A DNA stretch of 64,000 nucleotides from WHSW01 sp963842795 (GTDB taxonomy: Bacteria > Actinomycetota > Thermoleophilia > Solirubrobacterales > 70-9): assembly GCA_963842795.1 (NCBI GenBank), contig CAWJHV010000039.1:62001-126000 (forward strand), in the 5' to 3' direction. This document shows, piece by piece, positions 8,445-16,423 of the stretch. The number at the start of each line of letters is the position of its first letter. The stretch's first letter is position 1. Position numbers and translations under genes: made by a program. The notes under the pieces were generated by a model that was given only the letters and a program-made list of their open reading frames with translations, was not told the origin of the DNA and did not search any database.

Positions 8445-9128
8445 ATGGAGAGCCCGGCGGCAGCCCATTCCGCCTCGCCGGCCGAGCTTGCGCAGCGGCT
8501 CGAGGCCGAGCGCGGAGGCCTGCCGTTCCTGTTCTGGCGCGCCCCGGACGGCCAGCGCATCCTCACCCTCGAGCAAGCTCGCGAGCGGGTGACGGTCGGG
8601 CGCGGGCCCGACGTCGACATCGGCCTCGACGCCGACGAGCAGGTCTCCCGGCTGCACGCCGAGATCGAGCGGATCGGCGGCGAGTGGACGCTCGCCGACG
8701 ACGGTCTCTCGCGCAACGGATCGTTCCTCAACGGCGAGCGGGTCGGCGGCCGGCGCCGCCTCTCCGACGGCGACGAGCTGCGCTTCGGGGCAACGACCGT
8801 CGTCTTCCGGGCACCGCAGCCGTCGCCGAGCTCGGCCACGATCGCCGCCCCCGAGGGATCCGCGGCCCCGCAGCTGACCGAGACCCAGCGCCGGATCCTG
8901 ATCGCGCTCTCGCGGCCCTTCCGCGAGGGCAGCAACTACGCGACCCCGGCGACCAACCAGCAGATCGCCGACGAGGTGTTCCTCTCCCTCGACTCGGTCA
9001 AGGGGCATCTTCGGGCGCTGTTCGAGAAGTTCGGGATCGCCGACCTGCCCCAGAACCAGAAGCGGGTGCGGCTGGTCGAGCTCGGGCTGCGCCACGGCGT
9101 GATCTCTGTCCGCGACCTAGATCACTGA
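8445..9128 (+). CDS. FHA-domain transcriptional regulator (FHA + C-terminal helix-turn-helix)
   Basis: 227 residues from ATG 8445 (MESPAAAHSASPAELAQRLE). Residues about 47-125 form an FHA phosphothreonine-binding domain with the expected conserved set: VGRGPDVD, SRLHAEI and SRNGSFLNGERV. Residues about 145-222 (TETQRRILIALSRPF and onward) carry a winged helix-turn-helix-like region with SLDSVKGHLRALFEKF as the likely recognition segment. So phosphothreonine binding is joined to a DNA-binding-like domain in one chain. The stop codon overlaps the start of the Ser/Thr kinase gene (TGATG), which makes the kinase its obvious partner or phosphorylator (inference). Confidence 0.85.
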   Translation: MESPAAAHSASPAELAQRLEAERGGLPFLFWRAPDGQRILTLEQARERVTVGRGPDVDIGLDADEQVSRLHAEIERIGGEWTLADDGLSRNGSFLNGERVGGRRRLSDGDELRFGATTVVFRAPQPSPSSATIAAPEGSAAPQLTETQRRILIALSRPFREGSNYATPATNQQIADEVFLSLDSVKGHLRALFEKFGIADLPQNQKRVRLVELGLRHGVISVRDLDH

Positions 9129-11035
9129 TGAGCGACGGCGCGGGCGCCAGCGGCCCGGCGCCCGGGGCCGAGTTCGCGGGGCATCGGATCGAGGCGGTGA
9201 TCGGCGAGGGCGGGATGGGGGTCGTCTACCGCGCCCGCAACCTCGCCCTCGACCGCGTCAGGGCGCTCAAGGTGCTGAGCCCGGGCCTCTCCGCCGACGC
9301 CCGCTTTCGCGAGCGCTTTCGGCGCGAGTCGCGGCTGGCGGCCTCGATCGAGCACCCGAACGTGATCCCCGTGCACCAGGCCGGCGAGGAGGGCGGTCAC
9401 CTGTTCCTCTCGATGCGGCTCGTCGAGGGCAGCGACCTGCGCCAGATGGTGATCCTCGACGGCCCGCTGGACCCGGGGGCGGCGGCCGAGGTGATCGGCG
9501 CCGTCGCCGCCGGCCTCGACGCGGCGCACGCCGCCGGCCTCGTGCATCGCGACGTCAAGCCCGCGAACGTGCTCGTCGGCTCCGGCGGCGACGGCGGGCT
9601 CGTCTACCTCACCGACTTCGGGATCAGCCGCACCACCGGCGGCGGGGAGACCGTCACCGGCACCGGCGAGCTCGTCGGCACCGCCGACTTCATCGCGCCG
9701 GAGCAGATCGCCGGCGAGGACGTAGACCGGCGCGCCGACATCTACGCGCTCGGGGCCATGCTGCACTTCGCGCTCACCGGCCAGGCGCCGTTCCCGCGCG
9801 AGAACGAGCTCGCGACCTTGTTCGCCCACACGAACGCCCCCCGTCCGTGCCCGTCGGCGATCCGCGCCGAGGTCTCGCCCAGGCTCGATCCCGTGGTCGC
9901 GAAGGCGATGGCGGTCGACCCGGACGAGCGCTTCCAATCCGCGGGCGCCCTCAGCCGAGCGCTCGACGCCGTGATCGAGAGCCTGGAAACCGACCCGCTG
10001 GACGCCCCCGAGCGAGCCGCGGCGCCCGCGACCACCGTCGACGGCGAGGTGATCGCTCCCCGGAGCGGGCGGCCGAGGTGGCCGTGGCTGCTCGCCGGCG
10101 GGGCGCTCGTCGCGGCCGCCGTCGCCGTCGCGATCGCGATCGGCGGTGGGGACGACGGTGGCTCCGGCGGCGCGACCGACGAGGGCCCGACCGCGCGGCC
10201 GCCGATCGCGGTCGGCCGTGGGCCCACGGGCGTCGCGGTCGGCCCCGAGCGCGTCTGGGTCGCGGCGCGCGGCGCCGACTCGGTCGACGGCGTCGCCCAG
10301 GGCAGCGGCGATCTCGACTTCAGCGTCGCGGTCCCGAGCCCGATCGCGGTCGCGGTCGGCTTCGACTCGGTCTGGACCGTGAGCCAGAGGACGGACTCGC
10401 TCTACCGGCTCGACCCGCTCGAGGGCACCGAGCCGCTGGCGATCCCGCTCGGCGACGGGGCCGACCCGAGCGACGTCGCGGCCGGCGGCCGCTGGGTCTG
10501 GGTCGCGGAGGCGGGCGCCCAGGAGGTGGCGCGGATCGACCCGCGGACCAACTCCCTGGCGGGGACCGTCCCCCTGGGCACCGAGCCGCGCTCGATCGCG
10601 ACCGGCGACGACGCGGTCTGGGTGACCAACATCCGCGCCGCCTCGGTCTCGCGCATCGATCCCGACCGGCCGCAGCGGGTCGGGAGCTCGATCCCGGTCG
10701 ACGAGCTCCCCAACGACATCGCCGTGGGCGAGGGCGCCGTGTGGGTGACGAGCAATCTCAACGGAACCGTCACCCAGCTCGACCCCGAGGAAGGTGACGT
10801 GGTCGGCGACCCGATCGCGGTTGGCAGCCTGCCCCGCGGAATCGCGGCCGGCAACCAGTACGTGTGGGTGGCGCTCGGCGGCGACGACTCCGTCGTCCGC
10901 ATCGATCCGGCCTCCCGCAGCCTGACCGGAGCGCCGATCGCGGTCGGCGACGACCCCTCCGACGTGGCGCTCGCGCGCCACGCGACCTGGGCCGTGAGCG
11001 AGGCCGACTCGACGCTGACCCGGATCGATCGTTGA
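9128..11035 (+). CDS. Transmembrane Ser/Thr protein kinase with extracellular beta-propeller
   Basis: 635 residues. The PknB-like kinase domain (about 16-285) has the glycine loop GEGGMGVVYRA at 26-36, Lys48, HRDVKPANVL (catalytic Asp about 142), DFGIS, and FIAPEQ for the APE motif. A basic patch precedes one membrane span at about 317-340 (WPWLLAGGALVAAAVAVAI). The outer part is six or seven YVTN/NHL-like blades, each with a VWV strand and a RIDP-type turn (for example VWVTNIRAASVSRIDP), likely a sensor or binding propeller. The start overlaps the FHA-HTH stop by one base. In-out topology and sensing are inferred from the family; the ligand is unknown. Confidence 0.93.
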   Translation: MSDGAGASGPAPGAEFAGHRIEAVIGEGGMGVVYRARNLALDRVRALKVLSPGLSADARFRERFRRESRLAASIEHPNVIPVHQAGEEGGHLFLSMRLVEGSDLRQMVILDGPLDPGAAAEVIGAVAAGLDAAHAAGLVHRDVKPANVLVGSGGDGGLVYLTDFGISRTTGGGETVTGTGELVGTADFIAPEQIAGEDVDRRADIYALGAMLHFALTGQAPFPRENELATLFAHTNAPRPCPSAIRAEVSPRLDPVVAKAMAVDPDERFQSAGALSRALDAVIESLETDPLDAPERAAAPATTVDGEVIAPRSGRPRWPWLLAGGALVAAAVAVAIAIGGGDDGGSGGATDEGPTARPPIAVGRGPTGVAVGPERVWVAARGADSVDGVAQGSGDLDFSVAVPSPIAVAVGFDSVWTVSQRTDSLYRLDPLEGTEPLAIPLGDGADPSDVAAGGRWVWVAEAGAQEVARIDPRTNSLAGTVPLGTEPRSIATGDDAVWVTNIRAASVSRIDPDRPQRVGSSIPVDELPNDIAVGEGAVWVTSNLNGTVTQLDPEEGDVVGDPIAVGSLPRGIAAGNQYVWVALGGDDSVVRIDPASRSLTGAPIAVGDDPSDVALARHATWAVSEADSTLTRIDR

Positions 11036-11049
11036 TCCTCCCACCCCCG

Positions 11050-12174
11050 ATGGCGACGCAGCGACGCAGAGCCCGGGGCGCCGTGCTGATCGCCGGCCTC
11101 GCGGTCGCGGCCGCCCTGCCGGCCGCGGCGACGGCTCAGGCCGCGCCTCGAGCCGTCGACGCCGCCACCACCGGAGAGAACTCGGAGCTGCGCCGGACGG
11201 TGCCGATCACCCGCAGGCCCGACGCCGCGCGCCGGGTCGTGCTCTCGATGGGGCCGGGCAAGCTCTCGGGACTGCGCCGCGGCGACCGGCTGGAGCTCTC
11301 GTCCGAGGTCCAGGTGACCGTCGACTGTGACCGGCGCTCGCCCCGATGCGCCGGCCGCCCCTACGACTACGACCCGAAGGTCACCGTGACCATGGAGCTC
11401 GCCCGGCGCAAGTCGGCCGACGCCCGGTCGCGCGTGATCGCCCGCCGGCGGTTGCGCTGCCGCCAGCGGCTGCCCAACCGCCAGCACCATTGCCCGGTCG
11501 CCTTCGACCGCACGACCCGGATCGGCGATCGGTTCCCCTGCCCTGTCGACCGGTGCTTCGCGAACGTAGTCGTCTCCGCCTCGAGCCGGCGGGCGCGGGG
11601 CGACCAGCGGATGATCATCGGCGCCAACAAGCCCGGCGGCCGCATCGTCCAGAACAAGAGCAGGCTGAACGCGATCCGGCTCGCGCCCGGGACCACCGCC
11701 CAGCGGCTGGTGACCTCGGACCTCCGGCGGGGCTCGCTGCGCCTGCGCCCGCGCCGCAAGGTCGTGCTCTCACAGAAGGTCGAGGGGCTCGAGCGCGGCG
11801 ACGTGCTCGCCGTCGGCGCGGCGCTCCGCTCCGACGTGCGTCACCTCGGCTACAACGCGCTCGTCGGCGGCCAGCTGGTCGTCGCCCGCGGCCCGAGCGC
11901 GACCCGCCCGAGCCGGCTGATCCGCCGCTCCGTCTGGCAGCGGGGGGTGATCAGCCCGATCAACGGCACCAACTGCACCCCGGCGCAGTCGCCCTGCTCG
12001 ACCCGCAAGGTCGGCGCGGTCAAGGTCCGCCGCGACCTGCGCGGCGGATCGGGGGCGCCGGCGGCGCTGTTCGTCAACCTCGTCATCCGCACGAAGCAGA
12101 AACGGGTGGACCGCGAGCACGGGGCGCGCCTGCGTCTGCGCGACGGCAGGCTCGAGGTGCGGCGCTACCGCTGA
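11050..12174 (+). CDS. Secreted protein of unknown function downstream of the kinase
   Basis: 374 residues from ATG 11050. There is a clear signal peptide (GAVLIAGLAVAAALPAAATAQA). The mature part is strongly basic, with about eight cysteines in close pairs (CDRRSPRC, CRQRLPNRQHHC, CPVDRC, CTPAQSPC), which suggests disulfides in a beta-rich extracellular domain. Two similar halves can be glimpsed (VVLSMGPGKLSGLRRGDRLE versus VVLSQKVEGLERGDVLAVGA), so it may contain an internal duplication. It starts 14 bp after the kinase stop and is probably co-transcribed. I recognise no family. As an exported neighbour it could be a ligand or target of the propeller kinase, which is speculation. Confidence 0.75.
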   Translation: MATQRRRARGAVLIAGLAVAAALPAAATAQAAPRAVDAATTGENSELRRTVPITRRPDAARRVVLSMGPGKLSGLRRGDRLELSSEVQVTVDCDRRSPRCAGRPYDYDPKVTVTMELARRKSADARSRVIARRRLRCRQRLPNRQHHCPVAFDRTTRIGDRFPCPVDRCFANVVVSASSRRARGDQRMIIGANKPGGRIVQNKSRLNAIRLAPGTTAQRLVTSDLRRGSLRLRPRRKVVLSQKVEGLERGDVLAVGAALRSDVRHLGYNALVGGQLVVARGPSATRPSRLIRRSVWQRGVISPINGTNCTPAQSPCSTRKVGAVKVRRDLRGGSGAPAALFVNLVIRTKQKRVDREHGARLRLRDGRLEVRRYR

Positions 12175-12181
12175 GCCGACC

Positions 12182-12640
12182 TCAGCCGTAGAGCTCGCGC
12201 TTGATCAGGGTCACCGAGCGGATCACCGAGTCGAGGAACGGCTTCAGCTCCTCACGCAACCGCTCGTGCTCGCGACGGCCGGCCGCGGTGATCGAGTAGT
12301 AGCGGCGCGTGCGCCGGTCCGGATGCTCCCAGTCGCCCTTGATCAGCCGGTCGGCCTCGAGCTGGCGCAGCAGGGGGTAGATCGTGTTCGGATTCGCCGA
12401 GATCGCGCCCTCGGTGATCGCCTCGATCTCCTCGATCAGCCGATTGCCGTACTGCGGCTCGCGCTCGATCAGGTGCAGGACGAGGAGCGGGAAGAGGTCG
12501 CGGCGGCGGATCTCGCCGCCGAAGACGTCCATCGACCGCCCCGGCGTCCGCGCTCTCCGCTCGGCCACCGCCCGCGTCGTGCGCGCCGCTTCGGCCACCG
12601 CATCGGCGACCGGCTTCCCGCGCCGCGCTCCCTCGGCCAT
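12182..12640 (-). CDS. PadR-family transcriptional regulator
   Basis: 152 residues from ATG 12640 (MAEGARRGKPVADAVAEA). The PadR winged helix spans about 50-125, with LFPLLVLHLIEREPQYGNRL, ANPNTIYPLLRQLEADRLI and TRRYYSITAAGRREHERL, the typical PadR signature for helix 3, wing and start of the dimerisation helix. The frame is open further upstream, but ATG 12640 gives a normal-length protein. It is convergent with the secreted protein gene (7-bp gap) and divergent from the small membrane protein at 12792, which could be its target. Confidence 0.88.
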   Translation of the reverse strand: MAEGARRGKPVADAVAEAARTTRAVAERRARTPGRSMDVFGGEIRRRDLFPLLVLHLIEREPQYGNRLIEEIEAITEGAISANPNTIYPLLRQLEADRLIKGDWEHPDRRTRRYYSITAAGRREHERLREELKPFLDSVIRSVTLIKRELYG

Positions 12641-12791
12641 CGGGCGAGCATAGATGGCGACCGCGACGGCCGAGCGGCGCGGGCTGAGGGCGGCGGCACA
12701 AGTGGCGTGCGTGACGAGTCTCACGGACCGCCGACGCTCGCGGGCATAGGTTCGGGAGGTCCCACCGTCCCGCCGTCCGAGGAGCAGCTAT

Positions 12792-13043
12792 ATGTCGAAC
12801 ATGACCGTCAACCAGCGCAGCCAGTTCGAGCGCATCGATCTCTCCGTGCCGAGCACCGGAACCCACGTCCGCAACCGCTGGCCGGTGATCGCCTACTCGA
12901 TCCTGGCTGCCGCGGTCCTCGGCGCGCTCGGCTACGCGACCGTGGTCGCGATCGACGGCTGGGCCCAGGCGGTCGTTCTCGGCGTGATCATGCTCACCGC
13001 CGTCGGCGCGATGATCGCGGTCAACCCGCTCCGCCGGGGCTGA
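12792..13043 (+). CDS. Small two-helix membrane protein
   Basis: 83 residues from ATG 12792, preceded by GAGGAGC at a good distance. It has a hydrophilic N-terminal third and two transmembrane helices at about 36-57 (AYSILAAAVLGALGYATVV) and 61-78 (AVVLGVIMLTAVGAMIAV). No family recognised. It faces the PadR gene across a 150-bp divergent gap, and PadR proteins often control adjacent membrane-protein genes. Confidence 0.7.
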   Translation: MSNMTVNQRSQFERIDLSVPSTGTHVRNRWPVIAYSILAAAVLGALGYATVVAIDGWAQAVVLGVIMLTAVGAMIAVNPLRRG

Positions 13044-13087
13044 CCCGAACCCGCCTGGCGCGGAACTCAGAAAGCGGACGGAGACAG

Positions 13088-13115
13088 GAGGGGCCCCGCG
13101 ACGGCGGGGCCCCTC
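13088..13115. terminator. Bidirectional hairpin between convergent genes
   Basis: Perfect 12-bp inverted repeat, GAGGGGCCCCGC and GCGGGGCCCCTC with a 4-base loop, between the stops of the small membrane protein (+) and the acyl-CoA dehydrogenase (-). Confidence 0.7.
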
Positions 13116-13145
13116 GGGACGCTCTCGGTCGCCGGCGTCTTCCGC

Positions 13146-14366
13146 TCAGGCGACCGCGGCGGCCTTCTCGGAGTCCTTGGTGGCGGCGTCGGTCTGCGAG
13201 ACCGCCTCGGGCATCGGCTCGTTGACGTTGCGGCCCATGAGCACCTCCTTGGCGATCACGAGGCGCTGGATCTGCGACGTGCCCTCGTACAACTGCATGA
13301 TCTTCGCGTCGCGCATCAGCTTCTCGACCGGGTAGTCCTTGATGAAGCCGTAGCCGCCGTAGACCTGGACGGCGTCCACAGCGATCTCCATCGCCGAGTC
13401 GGCGGCGAAGCGCTTCGCGTGCGAGCAGGCGAGCGTGTTGCGGACCCCGTTGTCGAGCAGGGCGGCGGACTGCCAGGTGAGCAGCCTGCCGGCCTCGACC
13501 TTGGTCGCCATGTCGGCGATCATGAAGGCGACCGCCTGGTGCATCGCGATCGGGACCCCGAATTGGACCCGCTCCTTCGAGTACTCGCAGGCGAACTCGA
13601 ACGCCGCCCGGCCGATGCCGACCGCCATCGCCGCGACCCCGGGGCGGGTGCGGTCGAGGGTCATCATCGCCAGCTTGAAGCCCTTGTTCTCCTCGCCGAG
13701 CAAGTTCTCTGTCGGGATCTCGGTCTCGTTGAAGACGACCGTGGCGGTGTTGGAGGCGCGCTGTCCGAGCTTGTCCTCCTTCTTGTCGATGATCACCGTG
13801 TCGTCGCGGGGGACGACGAAGGCGGAGATCCCGCGGTGTCCGGCGTCCTTGTCGGTCTTCGCGTAGACCGTGTACCAGTCGGCGTACTGGCCGTTCGTGA
13901 TGAAGCACTTGGAGCCGTTGATGACCCACTTGTCGCCCTGCTTGGTGGCCGTCGTCTTCATCCCGGAGACGTCCGAGCCGGCGTCGGGCTCGGTGAGGCA
14001 GAAGGAGGCGAGCTTCGGCTCCTCGGCGAGCATCCCGAGGTAGTGCGCCTTGATCTCCTCGGAGCCGCCGAGCGCGACCGGTGTCATCGCCAGTCCGTTG
14101 GCGGCCAGCGAGGTGCCGATCCCGGAGCAGCCCCAGCCGAACTCCTCCTCGATCAGGCAGCCGGAGAGGAAGTCGAGGCCCGGTCCGCCGTACTGCTCGG
14201 GCACGTGGGTGTTCATCAGCCCCACTTCCCAGGCCTTGTCGATGATCTCCTGGGGCCAGGTCCCTTCCTTGTCGTACTCCCAGGCGACCGTGCGGATCTC
14301 CTTCTCGGCGAAGTTGTGCGCGAGTTCCCGCAGATCCTTCTGCTCGTCGCTCAGCGTGAAGTCCAC
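13146..14366 (-). CDS. Acyl-CoA dehydrogenase
   Basis: 406 residues starting at GTG 14366 (MDFTLSDEQKDLRELAHNFA). It has a full three-domain ACAD layout. FAD-binding motifs are ASFCLTEPDAGSDVSG (about 128-143) and WVINGSKCFITNG. The C-terminal helical domain has QVYGGYGFIKDYPVEKLMRD and MQLYEGTSQIQRLVIAKE, the Glu of YEGT being the usual catalytic base of short/medium-chain enzymes. It oxidises acyl-CoA to 2-enoyl-CoA, passing electrons to ETF. A perfect 20-bp palindrome lies 37 bp upstream of the start, so expression is probably controlled by a fatty-acid-type TetR repressor. Confidence 0.93.
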   Translation of the reverse strand: MDFTLSDEQKDLRELAHNFAEKEIRTVAWEYDKEGTWPQEIIDKAWEVGLMNTHVPEQYGGPGLDFLSGCLIEEEFGWGCSGIGTSLAANGLAMTPVALGGSEEIKAHYLGMLAEEPKLASFCLTEPDAGSDVSGMKTTATKQGDKWVINGSKCFITNGQYADWYTVYAKTDKDAGHRGISAFVVPRDDTVIIDKKEDKLGQRASNTATVVFNETEIPTENLLGEENKGFKLAMMTLDRTRPGVAAMAVGIGRAAFEFACEYSKERVQFGVPIAMHQAVAFMIADMATKVEAGRLLTWQSAALLDNGVRNTLACSHAKRFAADSAMEIAVDAVQVYGGYGFIKDYPVEKLMRDAKIMQLYEGTSQIQRLVIAKEVLMGRNVNEPMPEAVSQTDAATKDSEKAAAVA

Positions 14367-14402
14367 TGCTCAGAGGCTCCTTTGCGTGCTTGGAGGATTC
14401 CC

Positions 14403-14422
14403 GATTGACTGATCAGTCAATC
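14403..14422. promoter_or_regulatory. Perfect palindromic operator upstream of the acyl-CoA dehydrogenase
   Basis: GATTGACTGATCAGTCAATC is a flawless 20-bp palindrome. The half-site TTGACTGA resembles operators of TetR-type FadR/PaaR-like regulators of fatty-acid or CoA-thioester catabolism. It sits in the 89-bp gap between the acyl-CoA dehydrogenase (-) and the membrane-anchored protein (+), so it could control both. The cognate regulator is not adjacent. Confidence 0.75.
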
Positions 14423-14455
14423 ACCTTGAAAGCGTACCTGATCTAGTCTTGAGGA

Positions 14456-14950
14456 GTGGCACTTGTCGCCTTGTCCCTCGCCCCCGCGGTCTCCAACGGT
14501 GAGGTGATCCTGATCGTCGTCCTGGTCGCGATCCCGGTCGCCGCGATCGCCTTCATCGCCAACGCGGGAAACGCCTTCCGCCAGATCGGCAAGGGGGGGC
14601 TCTCGGTCGAGTTCGAGTCCGACATGCCGCAGGGAATGCGCGACTCGGGCGCGGAGGCCGAGGCGCCCGGCGTCCAGGAGGACGAACTGCGCCAGATGCT
14701 CGAGGCGAAGGCCTACCGCCAGAGCGCCCGGGGCGAGACCCCGGTCGACGTCGACGCCGAGCTCGAGCGGCTGCTCGCCGAGCAGCGCGCCGGGCCCGAG
14801 GCGCCCGCCGACGACCCCGCCCTGCGCGAGGAGGTGCGCCAGCTCGTCGTCGCCCGCAACGAGCGCCGCGCCCGCCAGGGCAAGGATCCGCTCGACGTCG
14901 ACGCCGAGGTCGCGCGCCAGCTCCGCGAACTGGAGAACCTCGGGCAGTAG
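14456..14950 (+). CDS. Membrane-anchored hypothetical protein with charged cytosolic tail
   Basis: 164 residues from GTG 14456. One N-terminal membrane helix (about 17-36, VILIVVLVAIPVAAIAFIA) is followed by a Gly-rich turn and a long helical tail rich in Glu/Arg/Ala. The tail contains a twice-repeated motif: RGETPVDVDAELERLLAEQ and QGKDPLDVDAEVARQLREL. The repeats, about 55 residues apart, look like paired protein-binding helices. No named family recognised. It is divergent from the acyl-CoA dehydrogenase across the palindromic operator. Confidence 0.7.
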   Translation: MALVALSLAPAVSNGEVILIVVLVAIPVAAIAFIANAGNAFRQIGKGGLSVEFESDMPQGMRDSGAEAEAPGVQEDELRQMLEAKAYRQSARGETPVDVDAELERLLAEQRAGPEAPADDPALREEVRQLVVARNERRARQGKDPLDVDAEVARQLRELENLGQ

Positions 14951-15018
14951 CTGCAACAAACTCCGGCCACGTCCTCCGGGCGTGCCGGGTGGCGCCTCGG
15001 CGGTTATAGGCTTTGGCC

Positions 15019-15360
15019 ATGGCTGACGAGAAGCTCGTGGTGGACCTGGACGACCTGCTGGTCCGGCCGGGGACCTACTTCAACCCCCAGACGGAGGTCG
15101 TGGTGGTCGTGGACGACTCGGTCTCGATCGACCAGGAGGTCTTCAACATGGAGGTCTACGAGGGGGCCGACTGGGTCCGGATCTCCGACGAGGTCCCGGT
15201 CGACACCGATGCGCTGGACACCGCGATGGAGCGATTCCAGACCATGCGCCACGCTCCTGGCGGGGTCTCGGTGCAGCCGACCGAGCTCGAGCCCGATGCC
15301 GACGACGTGGTCGAGGAAGAGGTGGAGCTCGAGCCCGACCCCGACCCGGAGGTGGAGTGA
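15019..15360 (+). CDS. Acidic hypothetical protein
   Basis: 113 residues from ATG 15019 (MADEKLVVDLDDLLVRPGTYF); a TTG two codons earlier is also possible. A TATAGG-like -10 box lies just upstream at about 15005. The C-terminal 25 residues are almost only Asp/Glu/Val/Pro (ELEPDADDVVEEEVELE). The core pattern RPGTYFNPQTEVVVVVDDS suggests a small beta-rich domain. Family not recognised. It heads a tightly packed run with the cupin gene (2-bp gap) and the DUF2461 and GNAT genes. Confidence 0.65.
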   Translation: MADEKLVVDLDDLLVRPGTYFNPQTEVVVVVDDSVSIDQEVFNMEVYEGADWVRISDEVPVDTDALDTAMERFQTMRHAPGGVSVQPTELEPDADDVVEEEVELEPDPDPEVE

Positions 15361-15362
15361 CG

Positions 15363-15752
15363 ATGGGGTACTCGATCGCCGCCCGGGAGCAGGCCACCGA
15401 CTGGATGGCCCAGTACCCCGACTTCGGCGAGATGCGCTGGTACTCCGACGCGCTCGACGCCGAGCAGGTCTCGTTCAGCTGGCGGCTGATGCCTCCGGGC
15501 ACCGGCGGCCGGGGCAGCTACGGGCACCGCCACCCGGGACAGGAGGAGGTCTATTTCGTGATCTCGGGCGCGCTTACGTTCAAGGTCGGCGACGAGGTCT
15601 TCGAGGCCGGCCCGCAGACCGGGGTGCGGATGACTGGCGAGGCCTTCTACTCGGTCCACAACGACTCCGACGCCGACGCCGAGCTGCTGATCTTCTCGAC
15701 CCGCCTCGCCGAGCCGAGCACCGAGCGGCAGCAGGACTTCTGGCCCGAGTGA
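15363..15752 (+). CDS. Single-domain cupin protein
   Basis: 129 residues from ATG 15363; GTG 15357 is also possible but sits too close to the GGAGG at about 15349. Cupin motif 1 appears as HRHPGQEEVYFVISGALTF with metal-ligand His/His/Glu, and motif 2 is represented by GEAFYSVHNDSDADAELL. It is a small beta-barrel that probably binds a metal and a small ligand. The stop overlaps the GTG start of the DUF2461 gene. Confidence 0.82.
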   Translation: MGYSIAAREQATDWMAQYPDFGEMRWYSDALDAEQVSFSWRLMPPGTGGRGSYGHRHPGQEEVYFVISGALTFKVGDEVFEAGPQTGVRMTGEAFYSVHNDSDADAELLIFSTRLAEPSTERQQDFWPE

Positions 15753-16423
15753 CGCCGGAGGCGTTCGGGGGCTTCCCGCGGGCCGCGTTCGAGTGGTTCC
15801 AGGGCCTCGAGCGCGACAACTCCAAGCGCTGGTTCGAGGCTCATCGCGAGACCTACGAGCGCGACGTCCGCGGCGAGCTCGAGGCGCTGCTCGAGGAGCT
15901 GACCGCCGACTTCGACGGCCGGGTGAAGATGTTCCGCCAGTACCGCGACCTGCGCTTCAGCCGCGACAAGTCCCCGTACAAGCTCGCGACCTACGGCGTG
16001 ATCGCCGACCGGCCGCGCAGCGAGGCGGCGCTCTACGCCCAGCTCACCTCCGCGGGCCTGTTCGCGGGCAGCGGCTACTACCGCATCGCGCCCGATCAGC
16101 TCGAGCGCTACCGCGAGCGAGCCGCCGGCCGCGCGGGCGTCTCGCTCGAGCGGATGATCGAACAGCTCGCCGGCGAGGGCTTCGAGCTGATCGGAAACGA
16201 GCTCAAGACGGTGCCCCGGGGCTTCGATCGCGACCACGCCCGCGCCCGGGTGCTCCGCCTCCGAGCCGTCGCCGCCGGCCGCCGGCTGCGAGCGGCGAAG
16301 GGACGCGGGATCTCGCGCGACCGGGCACTCGAGCACGTTCGCGACACCTGGAAGCGGCTCGGCCCGTTGAACGCCTGGCTCGATCGCAACGTGGGCGCGC
16401 CGGAGTCCGAACCCGGCCGATGA
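15749..16423 (+). CDS. DUF2461 family protein
   Basis: 224 residues from GTG 15749, overlapping the cupin stop by four bases. It matches the DUF2461 (TIGR02453) pattern: AFEWFQGLERDNSKRWFEAHR near the N terminus, RDLRFSRDKSPYKLATYGVI in the middle, then GSGYYRIAPDQLERYRE and a C-terminal PRGFDRDHARARVLRLR. The family is widespread and uncharacterised. The next gene starts within its stop codon (ATGA), so translation is likely coupled. Confidence 0.85.
   Translation: MTPEAFGGFPRAAFEWFQGLERDNSKRWFEAHRETYERDVRGELEALLEELTADFDGRVKMFRQYRDLRFSRDKSPYKLATYGVIADRPRSEAALYAQLTSAGLFAGSGYYRIAPDQLERYRERAAGRAGVSLERMIEQLAGEGFELIGNELKTVPRGFDRDHARARVLRLRAVAAGRRLRAAKGRGISRDRALEHVRDTWKRLGPLNAWLDRNVGAPESEPGR

Noticed and set aside
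9122..11044. 640-codon minus-strand frame opposite the kinase
   Set aside because: Shadow of a kinase with all catalytic motifs on the plus strand.
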